The notes under the pieces were generated by a model, which was not told the origin of the DNA, did not search any database, and saw only the letters and a program-made list of their open reading frames with translations. Positions 5,783 to 6,663 of a stretch of 6,663 bases of DNA are shown one piece after another. Every line of letters begins with the position of its first letter. Positions within the stretch are counted from its first letter, which is position 1. Source of the stretch: an uncultured cyanobacterium (GTDB lineage Bacteria > Cyanobacteriota > Cyanobacteriia > Phormidesmidales > Phormidesmidaceae); the NCBI GenBank assembly GCA_938029995.1, contig CALHGI010000721.1, positions 1 to 6,663 on the forward strand, read 5' to 3'. The translations under genes were made by a program, and so were the position numbers.

Positions 5783-5802
5783 AGGGTGGTGCACCCTGCA
5801 CC
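5783..5802 (+). promoter_or_regulatory. Overlapping alternative hairpins in the bioB leader
   Basis: Two perfect 6-bp stems with 3-base loops overlap and cannot form together: AGGGTG-GTG-CACCCT (5783-5797) and GGTGCA-CCC-TGCACC (5788-5802). They end nine bases before the bioB Shine-Dalgarno. A weak -10-like TATTAC (5772-5777) would put the transcript start right at the first hairpin. The site does not look like a BirA or BioR operator. It may be a leader switch or a protein-binding palindrome. Confidence 0.35.
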
Positions 5803-5811
5803 CATGGAGAA

Positions 5812-5817
5812 AAGGAG
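5812..5817 (+). promoter_or_regulatory. Strong Shine-Dalgarno of bioB
   Basis: AAGGAG lies eight bases before the ATG at 5826, which fixes that start. It is the only near-consensus ribosome binding site in the window; the other genes have weak or no visible ones. Confidence 0.8.
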
Positions 5818-5825
5818 CCCTTAGG

Positions 5826-6663
5826 ATGATTCAAGCTGTACGCACCTCAGTTGATTGGAACCGGCTTGCCGAGCAGGCCCTCGCGGGTCAAGAGATTGAT
5901 CCACAAGATGCGCTCAGGGTGCTGCAGGCTGACGACACAGAACTATTGGCCCAGCTAGCGGCCGCCTACCGGGTGCGGCATCACTATTGGGGCAATCGGG
6001 TACGGCTCCACTTTTTACTCAATGCCCAGAGTGGTCTTTGTCCCGAAGACTGTCACTATTGCTCACAGTCTAAAATTTCGTCAGCAGAAATCGAGAAATA
6101 TCCGTTAATGGCCAAGGAGCGTATTTTGGCCGCTGCTGACCGGGCCCATCAACTCAAAGCCGGTACGTTTTGTATGGCAATTTCGGGACGCACCCCCGCC
6201 CCCAATACATTTAAAGAAATTTTAGAGACGGTCAAGGCGGTCAAAGAAGAGTATCCCATGCGCATCTGCACCACCCTGGGACTGTTGAACGAAGACCAGG
6301 CCCATCAGCTTAAGGCAGCAGGGGTGGATCGGATTAACCACAATCTAAATACCGCTGAAGCTCACCACGATGATATCTGCACCACCCATGGTTATCAGGA
6401 TCGTTTGGCCACGGTCAAAGCCGTTCAATCAGCTGGGTTGACCACTTGCTCTGGCGGCATCCTAGGGATGGGGGAATCTGACCAAGATATTGTCAATCTG
6501 GCCCAATCATTACGGCAACTCAACGTGACAAGCGTTCCGGTGAATTTCTTAATTCCCATTGAAGGGACACCGTTCGCCGGTCGTAGTGAGCTAACGCCCC
6601 AGCGCTGCCTCAGAATTTTATGCCTGTTCCGCTTTTTATTGCCTTCCCAGGAAATTCGAGTGG
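5826..6663 (+). CDS. bioB: Biotin synthase, cut by the right edge of the window
   Basis: This is the last step of biotin synthesis: a radical SAM enzyme that inserts sulfur into dethiobiotin. The first 279 residues are visible and no stop is reached. The cluster motif is C72-P-E-D-C76-H-Y-C79 followed by SQS, as in BioB, binding the [4Fe-4S] cluster and AdoMet. The ligands of the sacrificial [2Fe-2S] cluster are present: C116 (GTFCMA), C148 (RICTTLG), C208 (TTCSGG), and R278 near the edge, which by position corresponds to the unusual Arg ligand (R260) of the E. coli enzyme. NHNLNT (171-176), GILGMGE (211-217) and [13 protein letters not shown] (237-249) are further hallmarks. The sequence is closer to the type found in Bacillus ([13 protein letters not shown]) than to the E. 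coli type. Perhaps 50-80 residues are missing. A good Shine-Dalgarno fixes the start, and the terminator upstream makes it the first gene of its transcript. Confidence 0.96.
   Translation, partial: MIQAVRTSVDWNRLAEQALAGQEIDPQDALRVLQADDTELLAQLAAAYRVRHHYWGNRVRLHFLLNAQSGLCPEDCHYCSQSKISSAEIEKYPLMAKERILAAADRAHQLKAGTFCMAISGRTPAPNTFKEILETVKAVKEEYPMRICTTLGLLNEDQAHQLKAAGVDRINHNLNTAEAHHDDICTTHGYQDRLATVKAVQSAGLTTCSGGILGMGESDQDIVNLAQSLRQLNVTSVPVNFLIPIEGTPFAGRSELTPQRCLRILCLFRFLLPSQEIRV

Noticed and set aside
1..6663. CRISPR array, insertion sequence, phage or defence island
   Set aside because: No regularly spaced repeats, transposase, integrase or terminal inverted repeats were seen; gene content is typical of a cyanobacterial core chromosome.

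Overview
The window most likely comes from the chromosome of a chlorophyll-making, oxygen-living bacterium, almost certainly a cyanobacterium. The evidence is an aerobic Mg-protoporphyrin IX monomethyl ester cyclase (acsF), a PAP/fibrillin-type protein of the cyanobacterial and plastid kind, and two copies of the cyanobacterial HIP1 octamer GCGATCGC about 115 bases apart. The genus cannot be named from the sequence. No transposase, integrase, CRISPR array, phage gene, tRNA or rRNA was seen, so this reads as an ordinary core region and not a mobile island.

Layout, left to right. (1) Bases 2-208 are the acidic C-terminal end of an unidentified plus-strand gene cut by the window edge. (2) Bases 209-432 form a regulatory gap with two dyads in front of acsF (433-1521, plus). 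(3) A perfect 17-bp hairpin at 1559-1596 separates acsF from a convergent minus-strand pair: a PAP/fibrillin gene (1601-2152) and, upstream of it, a 72-residue unknown gene (2293-2511). (4) From 2512 a divergent intergenic region leads into plus-strand genes: a radical SAM/SPASM protein (2727-3812), a gap rich in inverted repeats (3813-4029), a proline-rich protein ending in a cold-shock-like domain (4030-4953), a flavodoxin-family protein (5132-5707) closed by a strong terminator, and the first 279 codons of biotin synthase bioB (5826 to the right edge).

The genes do not form an obvious single pathway. AcsF and the fibrillin-like protein fit chlorophyll and thylakoid biology, BioB is cofactor synthesis, and the flavodoxin-family protein is a redox protein of unknown partner. 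Each plus-strand gene has a gap of 118-217 bases in front of it and terminators are visible, so most are probably transcribed alone. The two parts least explained by known biology are the proline-rich/cold-shock fusion protein and the orphan radical SAM/SPASM enzyme. The most unusual non-coding parts are the dyad cluster at 3837-3962, the nested dyad before acsF and the two mutually exclusive hairpins in the bioB leader. I did not find a convincing new multi-gene system.
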